Source: Pseudomonadota bacterium (GTDB taxonomy: Bacteria; Pseudomonadota; Alphaproteobacteria; Acetobacterales; Acetobacteraceae). Taken from it: DNA of 5,052 nt. Below the pieces are notes generated by a model. It saw only the letters and a list, made by a program, of their open reading frames with translations, searched no databases and was not told where the DNA came from. The DNA is taken from the NCBI GenBank assembly GCA_023424475.1, contig JAFADX010000285.1, forward strand, positions 1 to 5,052, read 5' to 3'. Each line of letters opens with the position of its first letter. Position 1 is the stretch's first letter. Positions 1 through 5,052 of this stretch are shown here, piece by piece. Made by a program: the position numbers and the translations under genes.

Positions 1-67
1 CTGCCACGTTGCCACCGGCGCCACGGCCTTCCAGGCCGCGGGCGCCGCGATGCAGAATGCCCGTTGA
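1..67 (+). CDS. C-terminal end of an upstream gene, possibly the D-type ATPase of the importer
   Basis: Only about 21 codons are visible, read from position 2 to the TGA at 65-67; the gene begins outside the window. The tail begins Cys-His-Val and is then Ala-rich, ending in Asn-Ala-Arg. The stop lies 20 nt before the ATG of the substrate-binding protein, so this gene is probably the preceding member of the same operon. DppD/OppD-type ATPases typically end in a short (Val/Ala)-Cys-His element that supplies the last cysteine of their C-terminal domain. The complete ATPase in this window ends in just that way (Ala-Cys-His-Leu). The visible Cys-His is therefore compatible with the missing D-type ATPase, but 21 residues cannot prove it. 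A hydrolase or any other operon gene is possible. Confidence 0.55.
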   Translation, partial: CHVATGATAFQAAGAAMQNAR

Positions 68-73
68 GTGAAC

Positions 74-80
74 AGGGAGA
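74..80 (+). promoter_or_regulatory. Ribosome binding site of the substrate-binding protein gene
   Basis: The sequence AGGGAGA lies 7 nt before the ATG at 88 and is the strongest Shine-Dalgarno-like match in the operon. It decides the start: the in-frame TTG at 64 lies upstream of this site, overlaps the preceding stop codon, and would put eight polar residues in front of the signal peptide. A strong site here fits the usual need for more binding protein than membrane components. Confidence 0.7.
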
Positions 81-87
81 CAAGACA

Positions 88-1629
88 ATGAAGCTTCGCG
101 CGGGATTGCTGGCGGCGGCCCTCGCCGCGCTGTCGCCGGCGGCGATGGCGCAGCAGGGCACGCTGCGCGTCGGCATGGCGGCACAGGACATGGGGCGGCT
201 CGATCCGCACTATGCGGTCTCGACCATCGATCGCGTGCCGATGCCCTGGATGTTCAACGGCCTGGTGCGCTTCCCGCCCGGGTCGATCGACGCCGGCGCG
301 CTGGAGCCCGACCTCGCCGAGCGATGGGAGAGCAGCGCCGACGGCCGCACCTGGACCTTCCACCTGCGCCATGGCGTCCGCTTCCACGGCAACTACGGCG
401 AGCTGACGGCCGATGACGTGGTCTTCAGCATCCGCAAGGCGGCCAACCCGCGGAGCAGCGCCTTCAGCGCCGACTTCCGGGCGATCCAGACGGTCGAGGC
501 GGTGGACCCCTACACCGTCCGCATCGTGCTGCGCGAGAACGTGCCGAGCCTGCTCGGCATCCTGACCAACTATTCCGGCGGCTTCATCGTGTCCCGCCGG
601 GCGGTCGAGGAACGCGGCGAGGACTTCAAGCGCGCCCCGATCGGCACCGGCCCCTTCGCCCTCGATCGCATCACGCCGAACCAGAGCGCCGAGTTCGTCG
701 CCAACCCGGCCTATTTCCGGGGCGCGCCGCACATCCAGCGGATCTCCTATCGCTTCATCCCCTCGGATGCCTCGCGCGACCTCGCCTTCCAGAACAACGA
801 GCTCGACCTGAACTACGGCCGCGCCGACCAGACCTGGGTCAACCGCGTGCGGCAGCAGCAGGGCGTGACCGTCGACGTGTTCGAGCCGGCGGAACTCGCG
901 ATCCTGCACATGAACGTCACCGAGCCGCCCTTCAACGACATCCGCGTCCGCCAGGCGGTCGCGCTCGCGATCAACCGCACGGAGCTGCGCCGCTGGCGCG
1001 GCCAGGATACCAGCCGCGAAGGCCAGTCCCTGGTGCCGCGCGGCTATCTGGGCTTCACGGCCGACAATGGCCTGCTGCAGCATGACCTGGCCCGCGCCCG
1101 CGCCCTGCTGGCCGAGGCCGGGCATCCGAACGGCATCACCGTGCGGGTGATCCATACCCAGCTCCCCGAGATGCTCGGCGCCATGCAGGTGGTGCAGCAG
1201 CAGCTCCGGCGGGCGGGCATCACGCTCGACCTGCAGGTGGTGGAGCATGCGACCTTCCACCAGCAGATCCGGCAGAACCTGTCGCCGATGGTCTATTACT
1301 CGGCGGCGCGCTTCCCGGTCGCCGACATCTACCTGACGCAGTTCTTCCACTCGCGCAGCATCGTCGGCACGCCGACCGCGGTGACGAACTTCTCGCATTG
1401 CGGCATGGCGGATGCGGAGATCGACGCGGCGCGCGTCTCGACCGACCGGGCGGAACAGCTCCGGCTCTGGGCCGCGGCGCAGCGCAAGCTGGTGGAGAAT
1501 GTCTGCGGCGTGCCGCTGGTCGAGACCCTGCTGGTCTTCGCCCGCCACGACAACGTGGACTACGGCTATCAGCTCCGCGGCTCGATGAGCCTCGGCCCGC
1601 AGATCACCGAAGCCTCGCGGCTGCGGTGA
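88..1629 (+). CDS. Periplasmic substrate-binding protein of a peptide/nickel-type ABC importer (SBP family 5)
   Basis: This 513-residue protein captures the substrate in the periplasm and delivers it to the two permeases encoded next. Residues 1-21 form a Sec signal peptide: Lys/Arg near the start, a Leu/Ala core, and an Ala-Met-Ala cleavage site before Gln22. There is no lipobox cysteine, so it should be soluble rather than a lipoprotein. Family 5 (DppA/OppA-like) hallmarks are visible. Residues 72-80 read L-E-P-D-L-A-E-R-W and lead into the D-G-R-T-W-T-F-H-L-R block (85-94). L-T-A-D-D-V-V-F-S-I is at 106-115, P-I-G-T-G-P-F at 184-190, and N-x4-PPF-x-D-x-RVRQA at 276-290, followed by A-I-N-R. 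The length is normal for the family. Two cysteines, 438 and 473, lie in the C-terminal part of the mature protein and could form a disulfide. The ligand cannot be read from the sequence: dipeptides, oligopeptides, glutathione, opines and nickel chelates are all handled by this family. Confidence 0.93.
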   Translation: MKLRAGLLAAALAALSPAAMAQQGTLRVGMAAQDMGRLDPHYAVSTIDRVPMPWMFNGLVRFPPGSIDAGALEPDLAERWESSADGRTWTFHLRHGVRFHGNYGELTADDVVFSIRKAANPRSSAFSADFRAIQTVEAVDPYTVRIVLRENVPSLLGILTNYSGGFIVSRRAVEERGEDFKRAPIGTGPFALDRITPNQSAEFVANPAYFRGAPHIQRISYRFIPSDASRDLAFQNNELDLNYGRADQTWVNRVRQQQGVTVDVFEPAELAILHMNVTEPPFNDIRVRQAVALAINRTELRRWRGQDTSREGQSLVPRGYLGFTADNGLLQHDLARARALLAEAGHPNGITVRVIHTQLPEMLGAMQVVQQQLRRAGITLDLQVVEHATFHQQIRQNLSPMVYYSAARFPVADIYLTQFFHSRSIVGTPTAVTNFSHCGMADAEIDAARVSTDRAEQLRLWAAAQRKLVENVCGVPLVETLLVFARHDNVDYGYQLRGSMSLGPQITEASRLR

Positions 1630-1648
1630 CGGGGGCCGCGGGCGGGCG

Positions 1649-2590
1649 ATGATCTGGTTCGTCACCAGGCGGCTGCTCGCGGCCGTGCCGACGCTGATCG
1701 CGGTGCTGACGGTGGTCTTCGTCATCGTCCGCATCGTGCCCGGCGACCCGGCGCTGGTGATCCTGGGCGACCAGGCGACCGCCGAGGCGGCGGAGGCGCT
1801 GCGCGCGCGCCTCGGCACCGACCAGCCGATGCTGGTGCAGTACTGGCGCTTCGTGACCGATGCGCTGAGCGGCGACTTCGGCACCTCGCTGGTGACCGGG
1901 CGCCCGATCCTCGAGGATGTCGGCGCGGTGCTGCCGCACACCATCGACCTGACGGTCGCATCCATGGTGCTGGGTGTGGTGGTGGGCGTGCCGGTGGGTA
2001 TCTGGGCGGCGCTGAACCGCAACGGACTGGTCGATGTGGGGGCGCGGCTGCTGTCGCTGCTCGGCCTGTCCTTCCCCGTCTTCGTCTCGGGGATCTACCT
2101 GCTCCTGCTGTTCGGGCTGCACTGGCGGCTGTTCCCGGTCATCGGCAATGCCGACCTGTCCGACTTCGGCGACCGGCTGCACAAGGTGGTGCTGCCGGCC
2201 GTCGCGCTGGGCCTGACCATGGCGGCCTACATCACGCGCGTGACGCGGAGTGCGATGCTGCATTCGCTGGGCGAGGACTACATCCGCACCGCGCGGGCCA
2301 AGGGCGTGCCGTGGCGGCGCGTGGTCTGGGTGCATGGGCTGCGCAACGCCTCCCTGCCGGTGGTGACGGTGGTCGGCCTTTATGTCGGCATCCTGATCGG
2401 CAATTCGGTGCTGACCGAGATCGTCTTCAACCGGCCGGGGCTCGGCAAGGTCATCGTCGGCGCGCTCAACCAGCGCGACTACACCATGCTGCAGGGGTTG
2501 ATGGTGATCTACTGCTTCCTGATCGTGGTGGTGAACCTGGTCACGGACCTGCTCTACGGCGTCATGGATCCGCGGGTGAAGCAGGCATGA
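1649..2590 (+). CDS. ABC importer inner-membrane permease, DppB/OppB/GsiC type
   Basis: This 313-residue protein is the first of two permease subunits that form the translocation pore. About six hydrophobic segments are visible, near residues 9-29, 100-122, 131-157, 180-198, 236-258 and 283-305. The first helix is followed by the Pro-Gly-Asp-Pro motif (31-34) and a long periplasmic loop, as is typical of the B-type subunit. The cytoplasmic EAA loop that docks on the ATPase is at about 209-230 (E-D-Y-I-R-T-A-R-A-K-G-V), ending before Arg232-Asn233. N-R-P-G-L-G at 261-266 and the C-terminal Y-G-V-M-D-P-R-V (303-310) are also family features. The ATG is 19 nt after the preceding stop; only a G-rich stretch precedes it, so its ribosome binding site is weak. 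The last codons overlap the next gene through ATGA, pointing to translational coupling. The length is typical. Confidence 0.94.
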   Translation: MIWFVTRRLLAAVPTLIAVLTVVFVIVRIVPGDPALVILGDQATAEAAEALRARLGTDQPMLVQYWRFVTDALSGDFGTSLVTGRPILEDVGAVLPHTIDLTVASMVLGVVVGVPVGIWAALNRNGLVDVGARLLSLLGLSFPVFVSGIYLLLLFGLHWRLFPVIGNADLSDFGDRLHKVVLPAVALGLTMAAYITRVTRSAMLHSLGEDYIRTARAKGVPWRRVVWVHGLRNASLPVVTVVGLYVGILIGNSVLTEIVFNRPGLGKVIVGALNQRDYTMLQGLMVIYCFLIVVVNLVTDLLYGVMDPRVKQA

Positions 2591-3468
2591 GCGCGGCGAC
2601 CGACACGCCTGCCGCCGCGCCGCGCGCATCAGGCTGGCGCAAGGCGCTGGCCAAGGCGCGGAGCAATCCGACGACGCTCGCCGGTGCCGTCATCTGCCTC
2701 ATCATCCTCGCCGCGGCGATCCTCGCGCCCTGGATCGCGCCGCACGATCCGGCGGAACAGGACATCATCAGCCGCCTGGCGCCGCCGGGCGGCGACTATC
2801 CGCTCGGCACCGACCAGTTCGGGCGGGACATTCTCTCGCGCCTGCTGTGGGGGGCGCGGATCTCGCTCACCGTCTCGCTCGGGGCCATTGCGCTGGCCGG
2901 CGTGATCGGCGGCGCGATCGGCATGGTCTCCGGCTATATCGGCGGGCGCTTCGACCTCTTCGTCATGCAGGTGATGGACGTGCTGCTGTCCTTCCCTTCG
3001 CTGATCCTCGGCCTGATCGTGGTGGCGCTGCTGGGGCCGGACCTCGTGAACCTGGTCGTCGCCATCGCGCTGACCGCCATCGCGCCCTTCGCGCGCATCG
3101 CCCGGGCGCCGACGCTCGCCCTGAAGGAACGCGCCTTCGTCGAGGCCGGCCACGCGCTCGGCTATTCCCACCTGCGGATCGTGTTCCGCCACATCCTGCC
3201 GAACATCCTGCCGGAGGTGATGGTCATGGCCACGCTCTGGATGGCGACGGCGGTGCGCGTGGAGGCTTCGCTGTCCTTCATCGGCCTCGGCGTGAAGCCC
3301 CCGACGCCGACCTGGGGCGGCATGACGCGGGATGGGTTCGAGAACATCCTCGACAGCCCCTGGCTCGCGGTCTTCCCGGGCCTCGCCATCCTGCTGCTGG
3401 TGCTGGGCCTCAACATGGTGGGCGACGGGCTGCGCGACGCTACCGACCCGAAGCTGCGCAATGAGTGA
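2587..3468 (+). CDS. ABC importer inner-membrane permease, DppC/OppC/GsiD type
   Basis: This 293-residue protein is the second permease subunit and pairs with the B-type subunit encoded just before it. A cytoplasmic N-terminus of about 28 residues (rich in Ala and Pro, then Arg/Lys) is followed by the first membrane helix at about 30-52. Next comes the A-P-H-D-P motif (51-55) and the C-type signature P-L-G-T-D-Q-F-G-R-D (72-81), followed by S-R-L-L-W-G-A-R-I-S-L. Further helices lie near 93-117, 130-150, 153-172, 208-230 and 258-280. The EAA loop is at about 181-201 (E-R-A-F-V-E-A-G-H-A-L-G). F-I-G-L-G (231-235), P-P-T-P-T-W-G-G-M (238-246) and N-M-V-G-D-G-L-R-D (276-284) complete the family pattern. 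The start codon sits in the ATGA overlap with the upstream permease, and longer in-frame extensions upstream would overlap that gene heavily, so this start is preferred. Confidence 0.94.
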   Translation: MSAATDTPAAAPRASGWRKALAKARSNPTTLAGAVICLIILAAAILAPWIAPHDPAEQDIISRLAPPGGDYPLGTDQFGRDILSRLLWGARISLTVSLGAIALAGVIGGAIGMVSGYIGGRFDLFVMQVMDVLLSFPSLILGLIVVALLGPDLVNLVVAIALTAIAPFARIARAPTLALKERAFVEAGHALGYSHLRIVFRHILPNILPEVMVMATLWMATAVRVEASLSFIGLGVKPPTPTWGGMTRDGFENILDSPWLAVFPGLAILLLVLGLNMVGDGLRDATDPKLRNE

Positions 3469-4429
3469 GCCGCTTCTCTCGGTCCAGGGGCTGCGCAAGC
3501 ACTTCGTGCAGCGCAAGGGCTTCCCGCGCCCGCGCACCATCACGGTGCGCGCGGTCGAGGACGTTTCCTTCACCATCGCGCCGGGCGAGGCCTTCGGCCT
3601 GGTAGGTGAATCCGGCTGCGGCAAGTCCACCGCGGCGCGCGCGCTGCTGCGCCTGATCGAGCCCGATGCCGGGCAGGTGACCTATCGCGGCCAGGATGTG
3701 CGGGCGGCGCGGGGGGCGGCGCTCAAGGCGCTGCGGCGGAAGATGCAGATCGTCTTCCAGGATCCCTATTCCTCGCTCGACCCGCGGCAGACCATCGGGT
3801 CCGCGCTGATGGAACCGATGCGCGTGCATGGCATCGCCACGGGGAAGGCGGCGCGCGACCGCGCCGCCGCGCTGCTCGAGGAAGTGGGGCTGCCGGCCGC
3901 GGCGCTCGACCGCCTGCCGCATGAATTCTCGGGCGGCCAGCGGCAGCGCATCGGCGTGGCCCGCGCGCTGACGCTCGAGCCCGAATTGATCGTGGCGGAC
4001 GAGCCGGTCAGCGCGCTCGACGTCTCAGTGCAGGCGCAGGTGCTGCTGCTGCTGAAGCAGTTGCGGGAGCGGCGGGGGCTCTCCTTCCTCTTCGTCAGCC
4101 ATGACCTTTCGGTCGTGCGCTGGTTCTGCGACCGGGTGGCGGTGATGTATCTCGGCCGCATTGTCGAAGAAGGGCCGGCGGGCCGGGTCCTGGCCGAACC
4201 GCTGCATCCCTATGCGCAGATGCTGCGCGAAGCGTCCCCCGTGCCGGACCCCGGGCAGCGGGGGGAACTGCCGCGGATCATCGGCGAGATCCCCTCGGCG
4301 GCCAATCCGCCGCCCGGCTGCCCCTTCCATCCGCGCTGCCCCAGGGCGATGGAGGTCTGCTCGAAGGTCGCGCCGCGCTGGACGTATGCGCCGGGCGGGG
4401 GTGGCGTCGCCTGCCATCTGCACGGGTGA
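3461..4429 (+). CDS. ABC importer ATPase, DppF/OppF type, with C-terminal oligopeptide-transporter domain
   Basis: This 322-residue cytoplasmic ATPase powers the importer. All catalytic motifs are intact. Walker A is G-E-S-G-C-G-K-S-T (49-57) and the Q-loop glutamine is 100. The signature F-S-G-G-Q is at 156-160, Walker B ends in Asp180-Glu181, the D-loop S-A-L-D is at 184-187, and the switch histidine is 214. The roughly ten-residue insertion after the first strand (Q-R-K-G-F-P-R-P-R, 17-25) and the D-P-Y-S-S-L-D-P block (101-108) are more typical of the F-type than the D-type subunit. The C-terminal extension has L-H-P-Y (248-251), I-P-S (277-279) and a four-cysteine set (287, 293, 300, 318) in the usual C-P-F-H-P-R-C-P context. 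The ATG overlaps the end of the permease gene by 8 nt, with a GAAG element about 7 nt upstream as a possible ribosome binding site. The D-type partner is not found downstream and may precede position 67. Confidence 0.95.
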   Translation: MSEPLLSVQGLRKHFVQRKGFPRPRTITVRAVEDVSFTIAPGEAFGLVGESGCGKSTAARALLRLIEPDAGQVTYRGQDVRAARGAALKALRRKMQIVFQDPYSSLDPRQTIGSALMEPMRVHGIATGKAARDRAAALLEEVGLPAAALDRLPHEFSGGQRQRIGVARALTLEPELIVADEPVSALDVSVQAQVLLLLKQLRERRGLSFLFVSHDLSVVRWFCDRVAVMYLGRIVEEGPAGRVLAEPLHPYAQMLREASPVPDPGQRGELPRIIGEIPSAANPPPGCPFHPRCPRAMEVCSKVAPRWTYAPGGGGVACHLHG

Positions 4430-4446
4430 CGGAACGCCCTGTTCCG
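4430..4446 (+). terminator. Hairpin directly after the importer operon, possible weak terminator
   Basis: A perfect 6-bp stem (CGGAAC / GTTCCG) with a 5-nt GCCCT loop starts one base after the ATPase stop codon. It is not followed by a real T tract: the next T run is only three bases, 12-14 nt downstream. It may act as an imperfect terminator, as a 3'-end stabilising hairpin, or together with Rho. The fold is seen in the sequence; the function is inferred. Confidence 0.4.
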
Positions 4447-4465
4447 GTGCGGGCGGGTTTGTAAC

Positions 4466-4489
4466 AAAAACGCACCTTCCGTCGGCACG
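4466..4489 (-). terminator. Possible intrinsic terminator of the tRNA-Thr transcript
   Basis: Read on the minus strand downstream of the tRNA, CGTGCC (4489-4484) can pair with GGTGCG (4476-4471) around a 7-nt loop. Five Ts follow directly (4470-4466), then GTTA. Two of the six pairs are G-U, so the stem is only moderately stable. Its position 28 nt beyond the tRNA end and its T tract suit a terminator. The same GGTGCG segment can also form a competing perfect 6-bp stem with CGCACC further along (4451-4446). Confidence 0.4.
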
Positions 4490-4516
4490 CCTGTTCAGGG
4501 TCGCCGGCGGGTCGTA

Positions 4517-4588
4517 TGCCGGGTGAGGGATTCGAACCCCCGACCTTCGGTTTACAAAACCGCTGCACTACCGCTGTGCTAACCCGGC
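4517..4588 (-). tRNA. tRNA-Thr (anticodon TGT)
   Basis: The 72-nt minus-strand sequence folds as a complete cloverleaf. The acceptor stem is GCCGGGT/ACCCGGC with discriminator base A. The D arm is GCAC-AGCGGTA-GTGC. The anticodon arm has the loop TTTGTAA, giving anticodon TGT, which reads ACA. The variable loop is AGGTC, and the T arm is GGGGG-TTCGAAT-CCCTC with one G-U pair. The top of the anticodon stem is a G-A mismatch (positions 27 and 43 in standard numbering). CCA is not encoded: the bases after the discriminator read TAC, so CCA must be added by the nucleotidyltransferase. The gene faces the importer operon and is divergent from the TonB/TolA-like gene. Confidence 0.96.
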
Positions 4589-4598
4589 ACGCCGCATT

Positions 4599-4626
4599 GG
4601 TGTAGCAGAGCGCCCCTGAGCGGCAA
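4599..4626 (-). promoter_or_regulatory. Candidate promoter of the tRNA-Thr gene
   Basis: On the minus strand, TTGCCG (4626-4621) resembles a -35 element. It is followed after 16 nt by TACACC (4604-4599), a partial -10 match preceded by TGC, as in an extended -10. Transcription would begin around 4592, a few bases before the tRNA 5' end. The spacing and position are sensible, but the -10 match is weak in this GC-rich context. Confidence 0.35.
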
Positions 4627-4627
4627 C

Positions 4628-4685
4628 CCGATCCTGACCTCGATTCGGCCAACCCGCCCATTCTCAGGAGCAGGATCACCGATCC
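4628..4685 (+). promoter_or_regulatory. Leader of the TonB/TolA-like gene with alternative pairings around the ribosome binding site
   Basis: The segment CAGGATC (4671-4677) contains one of two Shine-Dalgarno-like cores before the ATG at 4690. It is flanked by two copies of CCGATCC (4628-4634 and 4679-4685). It can pair perfectly over 7 bp with GATCCTG (4630-4636), or its GGATC can fold locally onto GATCC (4681-4685) through a 3-nt loop. These two pairings exclude each other, and both bury the AGGA at 4672-4675. The other core, AGGAG at 4666-4670, is 19 nt from the ATG, which is too far for a normal start. Regulation by this fold is an inference. Confidence 0.3.
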
Positions 4686-4689
4686 GCTG

Positions 4690-5052
4690 ATGCGTCGCCC
4701 GCCACCCCGCGCCCGAGCCGAGCCGCCTCCCCTTGCCCTGTCCAACGCAGCCGTCCCGCCCGGGCGGCTCGTCCGGCGGCGGCGCGAGGGTGTCGGCCTT
4801 CGCTTTGCCGGGGTGGTTTCGGCGCTGTTGCATGCGGCCTTCATCCTCGCCATCCTGCTTGACCTCGACCCGCGGTCGCGACGCCGGCCGCAGGACCTGC
4901 CGCCCCCGAGCTTCGCGGTGGTCTTCCAGGGTGGGTCCGACCAAGCGCCGCGCGCGGCCGAAGCCCCGGAAGAGGCGCCGGTCGTCACGGCTGAGCGCGC
5001 GCCGCCCCCACCGCCACCCCCTCCGGCACCGCCGGCCCCGGATGTTCCGGCC
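4690..5052 (+). CDS. TonB/TolA-type energy transducer, N-terminal part (runs off the window)
   Basis: The first 121 codons are present without a stop. The protein likely couples inner-membrane proton motive force, through an ExbB/ExbD- or TolQ/TolR-type motor, to outer-membrane work such as TonB-dependent receptor uptake. A basic, Pro/Arg-rich cytoplasmic N-terminus (about 1-38) precedes one membrane helix at about 39-57. That helix carries Ser44-x3-His48, the SxxxH motif through which TonB and TolA contact the motor. The periplasmic part that follows has a Pro-Pro-Pro at 71-73, an acidic Ala/Pro stretch (about 86-98) and eight consecutive prolines (105-112). This proline-rich rather than Ala/Lys-rich linker favours TonB over TolA. 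The conserved C-terminal domain lies beyond the window, so the subfamily is not settled. ATG 4690 is the only ATG, GTG or TTG after the in-frame TAG at 4603 and before the membrane helix; its ribosome binding site spacing is poor. The 36-residue pre-helix tail is longer than in E. coli TonB. Confidence 0.75.
   Translation, partial: MRRPPPRARAEPPPLALSNAAVPPGRLVRRRREGVGLRFAGVVSALLHAAFILAILLDLDPRSRRRPQDLPPPSFAVVFQGGSDQAPRAAEAPEEAPVVTAERAPPPPPPPPAPPAPDVPA

Noticed and set aside
64..87. In-frame TTG at 64 as the start of the substrate-binding protein
   Set aside because: It lies before the AGGGAGA site, overlaps the upstream stop and would add eight polar residues ahead of a normal signal peptide. 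ATG 88 is better in every respect.
2311..2586. Longer N-terminal extension of the second permease
   Set aside because: It would overlap the first permease by about 280 nt and encodes Arg/Gly/Ala-rich sequence unlike a permease. The ATGA overlap at 2587 gives a normal-length protein.
3332..3460. Longer N-terminal extension of the ATPase
   Set aside because: It reads through the end of the second permease in another frame and gives Ser/Trp/Arg-rich sequence. ATG 3461 places the first ABC strand (L-L-S-V-Q-G-L) at the expected position.
1604..3630. Two long minus-strand open frames (about 341 and 333 codons) antisense to the permease genes
   Set aside because: Their translations are rich in Arg, His, Gln and Asp without domain motifs, as expected from the reverse complement of GC-rich membrane-protein codons. 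The plus-strand frames here carry unmistakable permease signatures.
4430..4600. tRNA-Thr 3' end as an attachment site of an integrated element
   Set aside because: tRNA 3' ends are common integration sites, but I see no direct repeat of the tRNA 3' end elsewhere in the window and no integrase. The flanking genes match in base composition.
4278..4988. Minus-strand open frame of 236 codons spanning the tRNA and the TonB/TolA-like gene
   Set aside because: It crosses the tRNA, is Arg/Gly/Ser-rich without motifs, and lies antisense to a frame with a clear membrane helix and SxxxH motif.
4995..5045. CCG/CCA/CCC-rich run as a nucleotide repeat or low-complexity artefact
   Set aside because: It is in frame and encodes a polyproline stretch with mixed proline codons, as expected for a TonB-type periplasmic linker.

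Overview
The window is GC-rich (roughly 70% by eye), with codon choice strongly biased to G/C in the third position. This base composition, the family content and a tRNA-Thr without an encoded CCA end suggest a high-GC alphaproteobacterium. An Acetobacteraceae (Roseomonas-like) or related lineage is my best guess, inferred from style rather than from a marker gene.

Positions 1-4429 hold a tightly packed plus-strand operon for a peptide/nickel-type (Dpp/Opp family) ABC importer. In order: the last codons of an upstream gene (ends at 67), a periplasmic substrate-binding protein with signal peptide (88-1629), two inner-membrane permeases (1649-2590 and 2587-3468), and a DppF/OppF-type ATPase (3461-4429). 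Spacing is 20 nt, 19 nt, a 4-nt ATGA overlap and an 8-nt overlap, so co-transcription and translational coupling are very likely. Importers of this class usually use two different ATPases. Only the F-type is complete here, but the Cys-His tail of the truncated upstream gene resembles the end of the DppD/OppD C-terminal domain, so the second ATPase may lie just upstream.

Positions 4430-4516 are an 87-nt convergent intergenic stretch with a hairpin just after the ATPase stop and a probable weak terminator for the opposite strand. Positions 4517-4588 carry a minus-strand tRNA-Thr (anticodon TGT). Positions 4589-4689 are a divergent control region: a candidate tRNA promoter on the minus strand and, on the plus strand, a leader whose only Shine-Dalgarno-like sequence can pair with either of two flanking repeats. 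From 4690 to the window end runs the 5' part of a TonB/TolA-type energy-transducer gene, with one membrane segment carrying the SxxxH motif and then a proline-rich periplasmic linker.

The importer and the TonB/TolA-like protein are probably independent units that happen to flank a tRNA. I see no insertion sequence, CRISPR array, phage gene or clearly novel multi-gene system. The observations most worth checking are the split ATPase arrangement and the possible attenuating leader upstream of the TonB/TolA-like gene.
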